Source: Rhizobium lentis
GTDB taxonomy: Bacteria > Pseudomonadota > Alphaproteobacteria > Rhizobiales > Rhizobiaceae
Direction: 5' to 3'
NCBI RefSeq assembly: GCF_017352135.1
Contig: NZ_CP071454.1
Coordinates: forward strand, 3,063,001-3,127,000
DNA: 64,000 nt
Shown here: positions 17,426-25,750 of the stretch, piece after piece
Layout of the letters: each line of letters starts with the position of its first letter
How positions within the stretch are numbered: position 1 is the first letter of the stretch
Notes under the pieces: generated by a model
Seen by the model: only the letters and a program-made list of their open reading frames with translations
The model's database searches: none
Told to the model about the DNA's origin: nothing
Position numbers and translations under genes: made by a program

Positions 17426-18270
17426 ATGTCTTCCCCCGCTGTTCCCCTGTTCCGCTTCGGCATTATCGCCGACCCGCAATATGCGCCGATCGTCCCGCAT
17501 GTGGCGATGGACCGCCAATATGCCAACAGCCTTGCCAAGGTCGCCGAGGCGGTCGAGGTCTTCAATAGCTGGGAACTGAGCTTCGTCATGACGCTCGGCG
17601 ACGATCGACCGCAGCTTTTCAAGCTTCGACGACATCCTGCCGATCTATGACAGACTGAGGCATGAAGCGCTTTTCCTGCTCGGCAATCATGATTTCTCAG
17701 TCTCCGCGGCGCATCTCGCGGAAGTCGCCGCCCGGCTTCGCATGCCGTCGCCCTACTACAGCTTCTCCCGGCACGGCTGGCGCTTCATCGTGCTCGACGG
17801 CAACGACGTCAGCATCTTCGCGCCGCCCGAAGACCATCCTCACCGCGTTTTGGCTGCCGAGATGCTGGCGGAACTGCAAGAGAAAGGTGCAGCGAATGCC
17901 CATCGCTGGAATGGCGCGCTGAGCGACGGACAATTCGCCTGGCTCGGCGATGAGATCGCCAAGGCGGCTGCCGCCGGCGAGAAGGTCATTGTCATGAACC
18001 ACTATCCCGTTTATCCCGCCGGCGAACACGGCATGTGGGACAGCGAGCGCGTCGTTGCGCTGCTCGCTTCGCAAAGCCACGTCGTCGCCTATCTCAACGG
18101 CCACGACCACGTCGGCAATTACGGCAAGGCGGGGGCCTGCCACTTCGTCAAATTTCAAGTGCGTGGTCGACACCGAAAACCAGAACGCCTTCGCCATCGT
18201 CGAGGTGTATGCAGACCGCATCGAAATCCGCGGCTTCGGCCGGGAGGACAGCCGCACGCTGGTTTATTAG
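17426..18270 (+). pseudogene. Metallophosphoesterase (ADP-ribose/CDP-alcohol pyrophosphatase-like), broken by two frameshifts
   Basis: Reading across frames gives one protein of about 280 aa. Frame 1 (17426-17600) carries FGIIADPQY with the first metal motif and ends at MTLGD. Frame 2 carries FLLGNHDF, VIVMNHYP and LNGHDHVGNYG, the GNHD, MNH and GHDH motifs of a calcineurin-type phosphoesterase. Frame 3 carries CVVDTENQNAFAIVEVYAD to the end at 18270. The first break is near 17603, where GGCGACGATCGACCGC appears two bases short of the expected GDIIDRS. The second is near 18152, where GTCAAATTTCAAG has one base too many. All motifs are intact, so this is either a recent pseudogene or two sequencing errors. 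The family resembles Mn-dependent ADP-ribose/CDP-alcohol diphosphatases. Confidence 0.8.
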
Positions 18271-18349
18271 GTTGGGGTAGACTGCTGACAAAGTCGGCTC
18301 TAACCTCGTCCATGGTTGGGTTTGTCGCGCTGTCGCTCGCGCAAATAGC

Positions 18350-18486
18350 TGCCCCTCACCCTAGCCCTCTCCCCGTAAACGGGGCGAGGGGACGTGCCTT
18401 GCGAGCGCGGTGGGGAAGGAGAGGTTGCGGCTTGGTCCCTTCGCCCCGTTTACGGGGAGAAGGTGGCGGCAGCCGGATGAGGGGCA
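18350..18486. repeat. RIME-like intergenic palindromic repeat, copy A
   Basis: A 137-bp element bounded by TGCCCCTCA (18350) and its inverse TGAGGGGCA (18478-18486). It contains the hairpin CTCCCCGTAAACGGGGCGAG and, further in, the inverse CGCCCCGTTTACGGGGAG. Such palindromic modules are typical of rhizobial RIME/mosaic elements. A second copy with an insertion is at 23015. It contains no gene. Confidence 0.8.
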
Positions 18487-18497
18487 GGCGCGCCCCA

Positions 18498-19190
18498 TCA
18501 AACCGTCACCGGCGCCTCCCTCCACCCGCTCGTCCACAGTTCCCGCAGCCGGTCGCCTTCGCCGTTGAAAAAGTCGTCGCTCACCGCGCAGCGCTCCACC
18601 CGGTCGCTGCGGAAATTGCGGATCGCCTGGCGCAGTTCACACCAGGCGACGATATTGGCGGTCTGCGAATAATAGATCAACGCGATCGGCCGGATCGTCC
18701 GTTCGCTGGCGCGGCCGAGCTCGTCGCGATAGGCGAGCATCAGCTTGCGCTCGTCGCGAATCGCCCGGCGGATGATCCCAAGGTCGAAACCCGCTGGCTG
18801 GGCGATCGAGCCCCAGGCATAGAGCGCCTTCCTGTCCAGCGCCTGGCGCAGCGGCTCCGGCACGGCGCCAGCGATCTTCTGGTTGACCCGGCGCGCGGCC
18901 TGCTTCAGTTCCTCGTCCGCCGTCCGGTCGAGCAGCGCCAGCGACAGCACGATCGCCTCCATCTCCTCGATCGAAAACATCAAGGGCGGCAGGTCGAAGC
19001 CCGGCCGCATGATATAGCCGATGCCGCGCTCGCCCTCGATCGGCACCCGCATCGCCTGAAGCGCTGCGATATCGCGATAGATCGAGCGCACGGTCACTTC
19101 CAGCGTTTCGGCCAGGTCAGCCGCCGTCATCGGTTTTCTGGCCAGCCTCAGGATCTGAATGATCTCGAAAAGCCTGGAAGCCTTGCGCAT
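18498..19190 (-). CDS. YafY-type HTH/WYL-domain transcriptional regulator
   Basis: A 230-aa regulator. The N-terminal HTH_11 domain (about residues 7-55; AADLAETLEVTVRSIYRDI) is followed by a WYL domain (about 135-205; RPIALIYYSQTANIVAWCELR). WYL regulators bind ligands such as nucleotides or oligonucleotides and often control neighbours. It is divergent from a LysE exporter, and an 18-bp perfect inverted repeat lies in the shared promoter, so repression of both genes is likely. Confidence 0.88.
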   Translation of the reverse strand: MRKASRLFEIIQILRLARKPMTAADLAETLEVTVRSIYRDIAALQAMRVPIEGERGIGYIMRPGFDLPPLMFSIEEMEAIVLSLALLDRTADEELKQAARRVNQKIAGAVPEPLRQALDRKALYAWGSIAQPAGFDLGIIRRAIRDERKLMLAYRDELGRASERTIRPIALIYYSQTANIVAWCELRQAIRNFRSDRVERCAVSDDFFNGEGDRLRELWTSGWREAPVTV

Positions 19191-19215
19191 TCTGTCTCTC
19201 CCATTCTCAACGCTC

Positions 19216-19233
19216 CTGACAATACGCTGTCAG
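19216..19233. promoter_or_regulatory. Perfect inverted repeat, probable operator of the YafY-type regulator
   Basis: CTGACA (19216-19221) - ATACGC - TGTCAG (19228-19233) lies 26 bp before the start of the WYL regulator gene and 88 bp before lysE. TGACA/TGTCA half sites near YafY-type regulators are common (general knowledge). The role is inferred. Confidence 0.65.
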
Positions 19234-19320
19234 TTGGGTTTGCGTATAGAGCCGTCTATCGGATTGAAATCAATCAGGGTCTTGCAAAATGGTCCTGAGA
19301 AACTCAAGGCGGCAACTGAC

Positions 19321-19956
19321 ATGAATTACCACGAAAACCTCTGGCTCTACTTTACCCTTCTCTTCGGCATCATCATCGTGCCGGGCATGGACATGCTCTT
19401 CGTGCTCGCCAATGCGCTGACGGGCGGCGTCAGGCGGGGGCTCGCGGCAACGGGCGGCATCATGGCGGGGGGTGCTGTGCATTCGGCCTATGGCGCGGCC
19501 GGCGTCGGCGTGCTCGTCACCATGCTGCCGCAGCTTTTCAACGTGCTGCTCTTTGCCGGCGTCGCCTATATGATCTGGATTGGTCTCTCGCTGATGCGCA
19601 GTTCGATCACCGTCGAGGCGGTCGGGCCGGCGACGGCGCACTCCGGCTGGCGGGCCTTTCGCCAGGGCGCCGTCACCTGTCTCGTCAATCCGAAGGCCTA
19701 TATCTTCATGTTCGCCGTCTATCCGCAGTTCCTGCGGCCGGAATACGGTCCGGTCTGGATGCAGGGCCTGATCATGGGCGCCATGACGGTCGCCACCCAG
19801 TTTGCCATTTACGGTTCGCTGGCGATGACGGCCGGCCGCAGCCGCGATCTGCTCATCGCAAATCCTGGCGCCACCACCCTTGTCGGCCGCTGCGCCGGAC
19901 TCATGTTGGTTGCGGTCTCCGCGCTCAGCCTCTGGCAGGGTTGGAAAACTGCCTGA
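19321..19956 (+). CDS. LysE family translocator (amino acid or metabolite exporter)
   Basis: A 211-aa membrane protein with about six helices. The conserved LysE/RhtB N-terminal PGMDMLFVLANALTGGVRRG (residues 17-36) is a version of the PGP...G motif, and the mid-protein block FRQGAVTCLVNPKAYIFMFA is typical. Family members export amino acids, homoserine lactone-like compounds or related metabolites. The ATG at 19321 is chosen because the long upstream frame runs through the operator. It is divergent from its probable regulator. Confidence 0.9.
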   Translation: MNYHENLWLYFTLLFGIIIVPGMDMLFVLANALTGGVRRGLAATGGIMAGGAVHSAYGAAGVGVLVTMLPQLFNVLLFAGVAYMIWIGLSLMRSSITVEAVGPATAHSGWRAFRQGAVTCLVNPKAYIFMFAVYPQFLRPEYGPVWMQGLIMGAMTVATQFAIYGSLAMTAGRSRDLLIANPGATTLVGRCAGLMLVAVSALSLWQGWKTA

Positions 19957-20086
19957 AACTGCGTGTATCACATTGTTTTTATGGTGATCCGCCAAAACGT
20001 GACTGCCGTTCACCATGGATTTTGTCATGCTCCCGGTGCAGATTGGCCATCGGCCGCCTTGGCCTTGAGAAAATGGGGAGGACCAG

Positions 20087-20527
20087 ATGAATTGGAAAGC
20101 AGTAGCTGCCGCCGCAGCGATGGCCGGTATAGCCCTCGGTTCGGTGACCGCCGCCGACGGCACGCATGATTCGCGCATTGCTCTGATGAAGAAGATCGGC
20201 GGTTCGGCGGGTGCCATGGCCGCGATCGCCAAGGGTGAGAAACCCTATGATGCCGAGACGGTAAAGGCGGCGCTGACGACGATCGCCGCAACGGCCAAGG
20301 TTTTCCCCGATCAGTTCAAGCCGGGCAGCGATAGGAATGATCCCGAGGTGAACCCGAAGCTCTGGGAAAACATGGATGACTTCAAGGCGCGCGCCGAAAA
20401 GCTCTCCGCCGACGCGGAAGCCGCGCTCGCTCAGCTTCCGGCCGATGCTGCAGCCGTCGGCGCCACGCTCAATACGCTCGGCGCCAATTGCGGCGGCTGT
20501 CATAAGGCCTATCGCCTCAAGGATTGA
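20087..20527 (+). CDS. Cytochrome c' / c-556 family protein
   Basis: A 146-aa periplasmic c-type cytochrome with a signal peptide (about 1-22, cleavage after VTA). It has a four-helix bundle pattern and a C-terminal heme-binding CGGCH at about residues 135-139. This is the layout of cytochrome c', class II, where the fifth heme ligand is the histidine of CxxCH. It lies 136 nt before a diheme cytochrome gene on the same strand. It may take part in electron transfer or NO binding. Confidence 0.9.
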   Translation: MNWKAVAAAAAMAGIALGSVTAADGTHDSRIALMKKIGGSAGAMAAIAKGEKPYDAETVKAALTTIAATAKVFPDQFKPGSDRNDPEVNPKLWENMDDFKARAEKLSADAEAALAQLPADAAAVGATLNTLGANCGGCHKAYRLKD

Positions 20528-20663
20528 TAGGCCGTTTGATCTGGACTTGATACGCGATCCGCGCCAGCCTTGCCGCCGGCGCGGATCATCTTATTCTCCG
20601 ACCGTGCGGGCTGGTTGCAGAATCGCTCCGCACGGGAAATCTCGGCAAAAGGGGAGGCGGAGC

Positions 20664-21578
20664 ATGGTCCGCAGGTTCGTCCGGTTACTGCTCTGTCTGA
20701 TCGGTGTCGCCGTCCTTGGCGGCGGCGCCTTCTATCTCGTCACCGCGCCCGATCCGCTGCCGGAGAGCCATTGGGCGGGTCTCGGCGCGCCCGATCCGGT
20801 CAACGGTCAGACGGTCTTCTGGGCGGGCGGCTGTGTCAGCTGTCATGCCGCGCCCGGTTCCGAAGGCGATGCCAAGCTGACGCTGTCAGGCGGTCTGGCG
20901 CTGAAGAGCCCGTTCGGCACCTTCCACGTGCCGAATATCTCGCCGGATGAAAAGGCCGGCATCGGCGCCTGGACGCTCGCCGCGTTCGGCAATGCGATGA
21001 AACGCGGCGTCGGCCCGGATGGCCGGCATCTTTACCCGTCCTTTCCCTATGGTTCCTATGCCCGTATGAGCGACAAGGACGTCAACGACCTCTTCGCCTT
21101 TATCAAGACGCTGCCGAAGAGCGCCAACGTCGCACCGCCGCATGAGCTGCCGTTTCCCTACAATATCCGACTTGCGCTCGGCGGCTGGAAATTCCTCTAT
21201 TTCAGCGATCAGCCGCGGGTGGCGCTGGCAAAGAGCGACGACAAGATCAAGCGCGGGCAATACCTCGTCGAAGGTCCCGGTCATTGCGGTGAATGCCACA
21301 CGCCGCGCGATGCGCTCGGCGGCTTTGAGGCCGATCGCTGGCTCGCCGGCGCCCCCAACCCGGAAGGCAAGGGCCTCATACCGAACATCACTCCGGCCTC
21401 CAAGAGCATCGGCGGCTGGAGCGAGGCCGATATCGCCAATTACCTCGAAACCGGCTTCACGCCCGATTTCGATTCCGTCGGCGGCCGGATGGTCGACGTG
21501 CAACAGAACATCGCCCGCCTGCCGGCCGCCGACCGCGAGGCGATCGCCGCCTATCTGAAGGCGGTGCCGGGGCGTTAG
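20664..21578 (+). CDS. Membrane-anchored diheme cytochrome c
   Basis: A 304-aa protein with an N-terminal membrane anchor (about residues 5-25) and two class I heme motifs: CVSCH (about 57-61) and CGECH (about 211-215). Distal Met candidates are in each half. The domain pair matches the cytochrome c subunit of membrane alcohol/aldehyde/gluconate dehydrogenase complexes, but no dehydrogenase is adjacent. The ATG at 20664 follows GGGGAGG. It probably passes electrons from a periplasmic dehydrogenase to the oxidase chain; the partner is unknown. Confidence 0.9.
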   Translation: MVRRFVRLLLCLIGVAVLGGGAFYLVTAPDPLPESHWAGLGAPDPVNGQTVFWAGGCVSCHAAPGSEGDAKLTLSGGLALKSPFGTFHVPNISPDEKAGIGAWTLAAFGNAMKRGVGPDGRHLYPSFPYGSYARMSDKDVNDLFAFIKTLPKSANVAPPHELPFPYNIRLALGGWKFLYFSDQPRVALAKSDDKIKRGQYLVEGPGHCGECHTPRDALGGFEADRWLAGAPNPEGKGLIPNITPASKSIGGWSEADIANYLETGFTPDFDSVGGRMVDVQQNIARLPAADREAIAAYLKAVPGR

Positions 21579-21588
21579 AACGACGTTC

Positions 21589-22218
21589 TTACAAGGAGGT
21601 GGGGCCGGGCATCAGGTCATAGGGATGGCGCCAGCCGGGCATGTTGCTGATACGGTCTTTCCAGGCTGCGATGGCCGGATAAGCGCTGTGATCGATCCCG
21701 GTTTCCTCCGGCATGAAGACATAGCCTGCCAAGGAGAGGTCCGCGATCGTCAGCCGGTCGCCGACGATGAAGGCCCTGCCTGTCAGGTGTTCGTCGACAA
21801 TGGCATAGGCAGCTTTGGCTCTCAGTCTCAAAAACTCGGCGACTGGTGTCTCGCCGCTGCTCTGGAGACCATAGATGAACCTGAGCGTCGCGTAATAGCT
21901 CGTGAATTTGTGGTTGTCGAAAAGAACCCAACGCATAATGTCGCGCCGCTCTTCGGCTGTCTGCGCCCCAAAGTGCCCTGTCACCTCTGACAAATAATCC
22001 AGGATGACTCCCGATTGGCTGATCTTCGTTTGCCCGTGCTCGAGCACAGGTGCCTCACCCTGTTCGTTTACGGCTTTTCGCCATTCTTCGGTTCGCGTTT
22101 CGCCGCCCAGATAATCCACGAAAATGCTTTCCCACTCGATGCCGGCAAGTGCAAAGAACAGCGCAACCTTGTAACAGTTCCCGGAGAGGGCGAAGCAATG
22201 GAGTTTGAAATCAGGCAT
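21589..22218 (-). CDS. Glutathione S-transferase family protein
   Basis: A 209-aa protein. The N-terminal thioredoxin-like domain (residues 1-80) has the serine region ALSGNCYKVAL and the cis-Pro/glutathione-binding EAPVLEHGQ...ISQSGVILDYL. The C-terminal helical domain follows, with DRLTIADLSLAGYVF. AGGAG precedes the ATG at 22218. Detoxification or a reductive role is likely; the substrate is unknown. It is convergent with the diheme cytochrome gene. Confidence 0.9.
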   Translation of the reverse strand: MPDFKLHCFALSGNCYKVALFFALAGIEWESIFVDYLGGETRTEEWRKAVNEQGEAPVLEHGQTKISQSGVILDYLSEVTGHFGAQTAEERRDIMRWVLFDNHKFTSYYATLRFIYGLQSSGETPVAEFLRLRAKAAYAIVDEHLTGRAFIVGDRLTIADLSLAGYVFMPEETGIDHSAYPAIAAWKDRISNMPGWRHPYDLMPGPTSL

Positions 22219-22284
22219 GAAAGCTCCTAGAGAAACAATGGCTTAAACCGTCGACCGAGCGAATCTGAAAGATCGGGAAGCGCT

Positions 22285-22779
22285 TTAGGCGATCGACTGC
22301 ATGTAACGCATACCGGTAACCGGACGCGGGGTAAAATCCATCTGTTCGTAGAAGCGGTGCGCCAGCACGTTGCCGGTCGCGGCGCTGACGGAGAGGTAGC
22401 CGCAGCCGGCATTGCGCGCGGTCTCGCGGGCCCGGTCGACGAGCAGCTGGCCGGTGCCGTGGCCGCGATGGCCGTCGCGCACGAAGAGATGATGCAAGTC
22501 CATGCCGCGTTTGCCTTCCTGCGCCCTGTAGAGCGGCACGAGAATGGCATAGCCGATCAGCCCTTCGCTGATCTCGGCCACAAGCGCGGTAATCCAGGGC
22601 AGTGGGCCAAAGAGGTCGCGCTCCAGCTGCTCCGGCGTCGCAGCTGCCGCATCGCCGTGATGGGCGGCAAGCAGCGCAATCATCTCGTTGAGTTCTGGTA
22701 GATCGCGCGGCTTGGCGGTGCGGATCGTCACCACCGATGGGCGCATCAGTGAAATTTCGCTGTCTTCGATGTCGGTCAT
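22285..22779 (-). CDS. GNAT family N-acetyltransferase
   Basis: A 164-aa acetyl-CoA-dependent acetyltransferase. The GNAT core is seen as LHHLFVRDGHRGHGTGQLLVD (acetyl-CoA motif R/Q-x-x-G-x-G/A, about residues 95-115), then the beta-bulge YLSVSAATGN and the C-terminal FYEQMDF. Similar rhizobial proteins are annotated only as GNAT; the substrate is unknown. It is followed by the GST gene on the same strand, 66 nt apart. Confidence 0.87.
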   Translation of the reverse strand: MTDIEDSEISLMRPSVVTIRTAKPRDLPELNEMIALLAAHHGDAAAATPEQLERDLFGPLPWITALVAEISEGLIGYAILVPLYRAQEGKRGMDLHHLFVRDGHRGHGTGQLLVDRARETARNAGCGYLSVSAATGNVLAHRFYEQMDFTPRPVTGMRYMQSIA

Positions 22780-23014
22780 GCTCTTCGCGTCCTTCGATTA
22801 TCTGCCGTCAGGACGCTGCCGATACAACAAAGCCGCCTGACGGCGGCTTGTTGACAATATGATCTGTCCGGCCGCCCTTTACAGGTACAGCCAAAAATAC
22901 GAGCGGCTCTGGTGCGCGTTCTTGATCATGCAGCATCAATCGTCGGAAATGCGGGGTTTGTCAATGGCGGATCGCGCGTGTCATGTCTCTTGCCGTCCAG
23001 TTGGCCCAAGGATC

Positions 23015-23189
23015 TGCCCCTCATCCTAACCTTCTCCCCGTAAACGGGGCGAGGGGACGTGCCCTGCGAGGGGTTAGTGGGGAACGGAGAGGTCGCGGAA
23101 TGGTCCCTTCGCCCCGTTTACGGGGTCCGAAGGACGGGTCGAGACCGTGGCTCGTCCCCGGGCGGGTGGCGGCAGCCGGATGAGGGGCT
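23015..23189. repeat. RIME-like intergenic palindromic repeat, copy B with internal insertion
   Basis: A 175-bp element bounded by TGCCCCTCA and TGAGGGGCT. It shares the same core hairpins as copy A (18350-18486). It differs by about 37 extra bases near 23131-23168 that carry their own inverted repeat (GGACG...CGTCC). The rest of the 480-bp gap 22780-23259 holds the dmeR promoter/operator and no gene that I can support. Confidence 0.78.
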
Positions 23190-23222
23190 ACCTATCGGCT
23201 ATCTCCAGAGTCCATCTTACTC

Positions 23223-23250
23223 TTGATACTATACCCCCCTATGTTATATA
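23223..23250 (+). promoter_or_regulatory. dmeR promoter with C6-tract metal-repressor operator in the spacer
   Basis: TTGATA (23223-23228), a 16-bp spacer and TATATA (23245-23250) form a strong promoter. The spacer contains ATACCCCCCTAT (23231-23242), the A/T-flanked C-tract type of site bound by RcnR/FrmR-class repressors. A repressor here would block RNA polymerase directly. Transcription would start about 3 nt before the dmeR ATG, and no Shine-Dalgarno is seen, so dmeR is probably read from a leaderless message. Confidence 0.78.
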
Positions 23251-23259
23251 AAGCCCACT

Positions 23260-23532
23260 ATGTCCCACACCACCCTGCAGAAAAAGAAACTCATCGCCCG
23301 CGTCAGCCGTTTGAAGGGCCAGATGGAGGCCGTCGAGCGGGCGCTCGAGGCCGAGCGCCCGTGCGGCGAGATCCTGCAGCTGCTCGCCTCCGTCCGCGGT
23401 GCGCTGACCGGGCTCACCGGCGAGGTGCTGGACGATCACCTGCGCGAACACGTGCTGAATGCCGATGACGATAGGGCCAGGGCCGAGGCGGTCGAGGAAA
23501 TATCGGAAGTCCTCAGAACCTACATCCGCTAG
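23260..23532 (+). CDS. dmeR: Ni/Co-responsive repressor DmeR (RcnR/CsoR family)
   Basis: A 90-aa all-helical DUF156 repressor. The residues that bind Ni/Co in RcnR are all present: His3, Cys35, His60 and His64. The Cu ligands of CsoR are not. It lies directly behind a C-tract operator and 98 nt before a CDF transporter gene with a histidine-rich loop. This matches the dmeRF Co/Ni resistance system described for R. leguminosarum. Metal binding would release DmeR and allow dmeF expression. Confidence 0.9.
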   Translation: MSHTTLQKKKLIARVSRLKGQMEAVERALEAERPCGEILQLLASVRGALTGLTGEVLDDHLREHVLNADDDRARAEAVEEISEVLRTYIR

Positions 23533-23630
23533 CGCGCCGACGCGGTTTGGCTGGGAATTGCCCGAAACAAAGACTTTGGCGGCTCTGCTCATGAAGGCTG
23601 AGCCGCTCCAGCGTGACGAAGGAGCCTGTA

Positions 23631-24617
23631 ATGAGTGCCGTAATCGACAAAGCTGCGATGAACCGCCTGGAGCACGAGCATGTGTTCCTCGGCGCCGATC
23701 ACGCGCGCAACGAGCGGCGCATTTGGCTGGTGATCGCGCTGACGGCGGTGATGATGGTCGCCGAAATCGCCGCCGGCACCGTCTACGGCTCCATGGCCCT
23801 CGTCGCCGACGGCTGGCACATGTCGACCCATGCCAGCGCTCTCCTCATCTCGGCACTCGCCTATCTCTTCGCCCGCCGGCAGGCGCGCAATCCGCGCTTC
23901 ACCTTCGGCACCGGCAAGCTCGGTGATCTCGCCGGCTTCGCCAGCGCCATTATCCTTGCCCTGATCGCCTTGCTGATGGCCTGGGAGAGCCTGTTGCGCC
24001 TTTCCAATCCGGTGCCGATCGGTTTTGCCCAGGCGATCGCTGTCGCCGTCATCGGTCTTGCCGTCAATCTCGCCAGCGCCTGGCTGCTGGCGGGCGGCGG
24101 TCATGCCGCGCACGGACACCACGCGCATGGGCACCACGCACACCACCACGGCCATGGCGGCCACGGCGACCATGCCCACCACCGCGCAGGGGCCGGCGAC
24201 AACAATATCCGCGCCGCCTATCTGCATGTCATGGCCGATGCGCTCACCTCCGTGCTCGCCATCGCGGCGCTGACCCTCGGCAGCCTCTATGGCTGGCTCT
24301 GGCTCGATCCCATCATGGGCATCGTCGGCGGGGTCGTCATCGCCAACTGGTCCTGGAGCCTGATGAAATCTTCCGGCGGTATCCTTCTCGACATCGTCCC
24401 CGAAGGTGAGACCCTGCCGGCGGAAATCCGCGAGGCGATCGAGACCGGGGAGGACCGGATCACCGATCTGCACGTCTGGCAAGTCGGCCCCGGCCATCAT
24501 GCGGCGATCGTCGCCGTCCTCACCTCGACGCCGCGCGACCCGGCCTTCTACAAGGGCAGGCTTTCGGCGCTGACGGAATTGTCGCATGTGACGGTCGAGG
24601 TTACGCGCGCGGCGTAG
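23631..24617 (+). CDS. dmeF: Cation diffusion facilitator DmeF (Co/Ni efflux)
   Basis: A 328-aa CDF transporter with six membrane helices, metal-binding motif HMSTHASALL in helix 2 and DALTSVLAI in helix 5. A long histidine-rich loop between helices 4 and 5 contains more than a dozen His (about residues 155-183), as in DmeF. A cytoplasmic C-terminal domain follows. The start is the ATG at 23631 with AAGGAG upstream. It exports Co and Ni with H+ exchange; this is family knowledge. Confidence 0.9.
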   Translation: MSAVIDKAAMNRLEHEHVFLGADHARNERRIWLVIALTAVMMVAEIAAGTVYGSMALVADGWHMSTHASALLISALAYLFARRQARNPRFTFGTGKLGDLAGFASAIILALIALLMAWESLLRLSNPVPIGFAQAIAVAVIGLAVNLASAWLLAGGGHAAHGHHAHGHHAHHHGHGGHGDHAHHRAGAGDNNIRAAYLHVMADALTSVLAIAALTLGSLYGWLWLDPIMGIVGGVVIANWSWSLMKSSGGILLDIVPEGETLPAEIREAIETGEDRITDLHVWQVGPGHHAAIVAVLTSTPRDPAFYKGRLSALTELSHVTVEVTRAA

Positions 24618-24707
24618 CCGGCGCCGGCGGACGACTTCGTCGCCGCGATGACGAGATGCCGCCGCAATCGCGCCTTAGCTCTGTTCTCCGACTCGCCGGA
24701 GGATGTC

Positions 24708-25601
24708 ATGGATCTCAGTCTTACCCGCCGCATGCTGATCGGCTCGGCACTCTGCCTGCCTGCTTTGGGCCTGCTTCCCGCTAATGCGCAGGAGAGCGCC
24801 GGGCAGGGCGACGACAACGTCGAGAAGCGTCTTGCGGAGCTGGAAAAACGCACCGGCGGCCGCCTCGGCGTCTCGGTGCTCGATACCCAGACGAGCATCT
24901 CCTTCGGCTATCGCGGCGCTGAGGCCTTCCCGATGTGCAGCACCTTCAAGGCGCTGGCTGCCGGCTTCGCCCTTGCCCGCGTCGACAAGGGACAGGAGAG
25001 CCTGGATCGGCGGGTGACCTACGGCGGGGACAAGCTGGTCGACTATTCGCCGCTCAGCGAGAAACATGCCGGCGCCGACGGCATGACGATCGCCGAGCTC
25101 TGCGAGGCGGCGGTAACGGTGAGCGACAACACCGCCGGCAATCTGCTGCTCGAAAGCTTCGGCGGGCCGGCTGGTCTGACCGACTGGCTGCGCTCGATCG
25201 GCGACGGCACGACGCGTCTCGACCGCACCGAACCGACGCTCAACGAGGGCAGGAAGGACGATCCGCGCGACACGACGACACCGGATGCGATGCTCGACAC
25301 GCTCGGAAATCTGACGCTCGGCTCGGTGCTTACCGAAGCCTCTTCGGACAGGCTGATCGCCTGGCTGGTGGCAAGTTCAACAGGCAAGGAGCGGCTGCGG
25401 GCCGGCCTGCCTCAGGATTGGAAGGTCGGCGACAAGACCGGCACCGGCCAGAACGGCTCTCTCGGCGACATCGCCGTCATCTGGCCGCCCGAGCGCGGCC
25501 CGATCGTCGCCGCCGTCTATATCGCCGAGGCGACCGCGCCGGTGAAGGAGCTCAACCCGATCTTTTCCGAAGTAGGCAGGATGATAGCTGAGATGGTGTG
25601 A
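24708..25601 (+). CDS. Class A beta-lactamase
   Basis: A 297-aa serine beta-lactamase. It begins with a twin-arginine-like signal (LTRRMLIGSALCLPALGLLP, cleavage near ANA-QE). The active-site motifs are STFK (catalytic Ser), SDN, the omega-loop glutamate in EPTLNE, and KTGTG. All catalytic residues are present, so it should be active. The ATG at 24708 has GGAGGA 5 nt upstream. No LysR-type regulator is next to it. Chromosomal class A enzymes are common in rhizobia; the spectrum cannot be predicted. Confidence 0.94.
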   Translation: MDLSLTRRMLIGSALCLPALGLLPANAQESAGQGDDNVEKRLAELEKRTGGRLGVSVLDTQTSISFGYRGAEAFPMCSTFKALAAGFALARVDKGQESLDRRVTYGGDKLVDYSPLSEKHAGADGMTIAELCEAAVTVSDNTAGNLLLESFGGPAGLTDWLRSIGDGTTRLDRTEPTLNEGRKDDPRDTTTPDAMLDTLGNLTLGSVLTEASSDRLIAWLVASSTGKERLRAGLPQDWKVGDKTGTGQNGSLGDIAVIWPPERGPIVAAVYIAEATAPVKELNPIFSEVGRMIAEMV

Positions 25602-25750
25602 CGCAGGTAATGCTTAGGGCATGATCGACAGCTGTCCGATTTGAGCCGGAGAAAGACCTTTCCTACAACTTTCTCCCAAGTCACCACGCTGCAACTGTTG
25701 GCACGTTGAAGCCCACACCCACGGCCGCCCCTTGGACGCCTCGGCGTTCG

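Noticed and set aside
24090..24200. CAC/CAT-rich repeat in dmeF taken as a microsatellite or repeat element
   Set aside because: It is the coding sequence of the histidine-rich metal-binding loop, in frame and typical of DmeF.
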